64,000 nt of DNA from CAWFXC01 sp963819735 (GTDB lineage: Bacteria > Actinomycetota > Acidimicrobiia > IMCC26256 > DASPTH01): contig CAWFXC010000001.1 in the NCBI GenBank assembly GCA_963819735.1, positions 1,178,001 to 1,242,000 on the forward strand, written 5' to 3'. Positions 63,147 to 64,000 of the stretch are shown piece by piece (position 1 is the stretch's first letter; every line of letters begins with the position of its first letter). The notes under the pieces are model-generated. The model was not told the DNA's origin. It saw only the letters and a program-made list of their open reading frames with translations, and did no database searches. The position numbers and the translations under genes are program-made.

Positions 63147-63623
63147 TCAGACTCGCTGGCGGGCGACCTTGGCCAATTGGATCATCTGCGCCCGCACGTC
63201 GGCCCGGCCGTCGTCGCCGAGGAACACACCCTGGACGCCCACCAGCTTGCTCCCCACGAGCATGTCGATGGTGCCCGTGTTGCTCGAATACAACGCGTTC
63301 GGCAACTCGGTCATCGGCTGGTAGTCGGACGAGATCCTCGGGAGACCGTCGAACGCGGCCTTGGCGCCGATCGTCATCACGTGCACGCTGACCGTGCCCG
63401 CGGGCCGGGTGCCGTCGGCACCGACTGCGAACTCGCACGTGGTGCTCACCGCGGTGGCGATGCCCTTCTTCCCGCCGGCGACGGTGCCGCCCAACGCGGT
63501 GGCGATCTCCGACTTCTTGAGGACCTTGCAGGAATTGGGCCCGGATGCTGCGCCACCCGGTGCGGCGAGGATGCCGAGTGCGAGCGTCGCGGCGAGCGCG
63601 ACGACGGTGAAACGCCTGGTCAT
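63147..63623 (-). CDS. Secreted DUF3558-like protein
   Basis: 158 residues. A signal peptide (RRFTVVALAATLALGILAAPGGAA) and a mature domain starting SCKVLKKSEIATALGGTVAGGKKG with two Cys (SCKV and TTCEFAV), resembling DUF3558-type or related extracytoplasmic proteins. Function unknown. ATG at 63623 follows GAAGGC. It ends 25 nt before the P450 start. Confidence 0.72.
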   Translation of the reverse strand: MTRRFTVVALAATLALGILAAPGGAASGPNSCKVLKKSEIATALGGTVAGGKKGIATAVSTTCEFAVGADGTRPAGTVSVHVMTIGAKAAFDGLPRISSDYQPMTELPNALYSSNTGTIDMLVGSKLVGVQGVFLGDDGRADVRAQMIQLAKVARQRV

Positions 63624-63688
63624 GTGCTGCCTTCTCGTGTCGTGGCCCAGCCCACGGCCCGGCGTCAATGTAACCGCCGCCGCGCGCG

Positions 63689-63718
63689 AAGGAGCCGGGC
63701 CCGAGGACCCGGCTCCTT
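63689..63718. terminator. Hairpin downstream of the ammonium transporter
   Basis: AAGGAGCCGGG (63689-63699), an 8-nt loop and CCCGGCTCCTT (63708-63718) form an 11-bp stem. There is no T-run, so termination is probable but not certain. It lies 42 nt after the transporter stop. Confidence 0.55.
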
Positions 63719-63759
63719 CCGTCCCACTTCCCTAGCTCTCCCGTTGCTAGCTCCAGGCG

Positions 63760-64000
63760 TTAACTCTGATCCGGTGCCGACGCCGGGATGTGGATGTCGG
63801 ACGGTTCCCCGGCCGGGATCACACCCTGCATCGTCGGCGGGATCGGCGAGTAGCCCTGGTATGCGGGCTCGGGGTGGTAGGCGGGCGCTCCGTGGTCGTG
63901 GATGTCCAGACCCTCGAGCTCGCCTTCCTCCGAGATCCGCAGCATGCCGATCGCCTTGATCGTGTACATCAGCAGCAGGCCTGCGGCCAGCGTGCAGATG
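63760..64000 (-). CDS. amt: Ammonium transporter (Amt family), partial (5' end outside window)
   Basis: Only the last 79 or so residues are visible: the end of the final transmembrane helix (ICTLAAGLLLMYTIKAIGML) and the cytoplasmic tail RISEEGELEGLDIHDHGAPAYHPE, the conserved Amt/MEP C-terminus through which GlnK-type PII proteins block the channel. Some 30 further Pro-rich residues follow. The gene enters from the right edge. Confidence 0.92.
   Translation of the reverse strand, partial: ICTLAAGLLLMYTIKAIGMLRISEEGELEGLDIHDHGAPAYHPEPAYQGYSPIPPTMQGVIPAGEPSDIHIPASAPDQS

Overview
The window reads as chromosome of a high-GC actinobacterium. Gene content and order fit the class Acidimicrobiia or a close relative best, although a species cannot be named. 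Supporting points are the dnaX/ybaB/recR block with the SRP RNA and two tRNA-Ser genes, the histidine phosphatase/DUF3090/SCO1664-type cluster, DUF3151, a giant NAD-dependent glutamate dehydrogenase, a resuscitation-factor-like protein, a crotonyl-CoA reductase, and many acyl-CoA and P450 genes. About 22 genes start on GTG, ATG or TTG 6-10 nt after a TANNNT hexamer, the usual actinobacterial leaderless-mRNA arrangement. I see no insertion sequence, prophage, CRISPR array or plasmid gene, so the window is mostly ordinary chromosome.

Layout. 1-2.4 kb: crotonyl-CoA reductase (cut by the left edge) and thiolase. 2.4-5.8 kb: an island of small membrane proteins of unknown function with proline-rich N-termini (two DUF805 paralogues, DUF2752, a multi-pass protein, DUF2510-DUF4328, DUF4234). 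6-9.4 kb: recR, ybaB, dnaX, SRP RNA and tRNA-Ser(GGA). 9.4-12 kb: an ECF sigma factor with a SnoaL-like tail, a divergent YCII protein, a flavin-type oxidase and a YdeI-like gene. 12-19.8 kb: a catabolic block (two amidohydrolases, alpha/beta hydrolase, P450, SDR, acyl-CoA ligase, TetR). 19.8-22 kb: tadA, tRNA-Ser(CGA) and a flippase-like protein. 22-25.3 kb: the efeUOB iron operon under a DtxR/IdeR-like box. 25.4-33.1 kb: metF, a DUF4328 protein, an F420-hydrogenase-beta-like iron-sulfur protein, nhaA, a fatty-acyl-AMP ligase and a GT39-type glycosyltransferase. 33.2-38 kb: SCO1664/DUF3090/phosphatase cluster, DUF3151, gmd, purE and an enoyl-CoA hydratase. 38-44.3 kb: possible ncRNA and terminator, a MacB-type ABC exporter, lgt, a lipoprotein and DUF427. 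44.4-52.5 kb: Fpg/Nei glycosylase, UbiB-type kinase, Rpf-like protein, two CrtI-like FAD oxidoreductases and an ABC ATPase. 52.5-57.5 kb: glutamate dehydrogenase and a zinc-ribbon protein. 57.5-60.6 kb: an ECF sigma/anti-sigma unit followed by two secreted low-complexity proteins and a ferric-reductase-like heme protein. 60.7-63.1 kb: SDR, SnoaL-like and P450 operon. 63.1-64 kb: a secreted protein and the 3' end of an ammonium transporter.

Two things stand out at the scale of the whole window. First, nine otherwise well-conserved genes are each broken by one small frame shift. Four of the nine are explained by one missing CG dinucleotide in an alternating CG tract, which points to systematic sequence error rather than gene decay, although natural variation is not excluded. 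Second, promoters are packed unusually tightly: -10 hexamers overlap stop codons of upstream genes, a DtxR-like operator, or the -10 of the divergent neighbour. No clearly new multi-gene system is evident. The best candidates for undescribed biology are the proline-tailed membrane-protein island, the sigma/anti-sigma/ferric-reductase unit, a 38-bp palindrome found twice, and the possible ncRNA near 38.3 kb.
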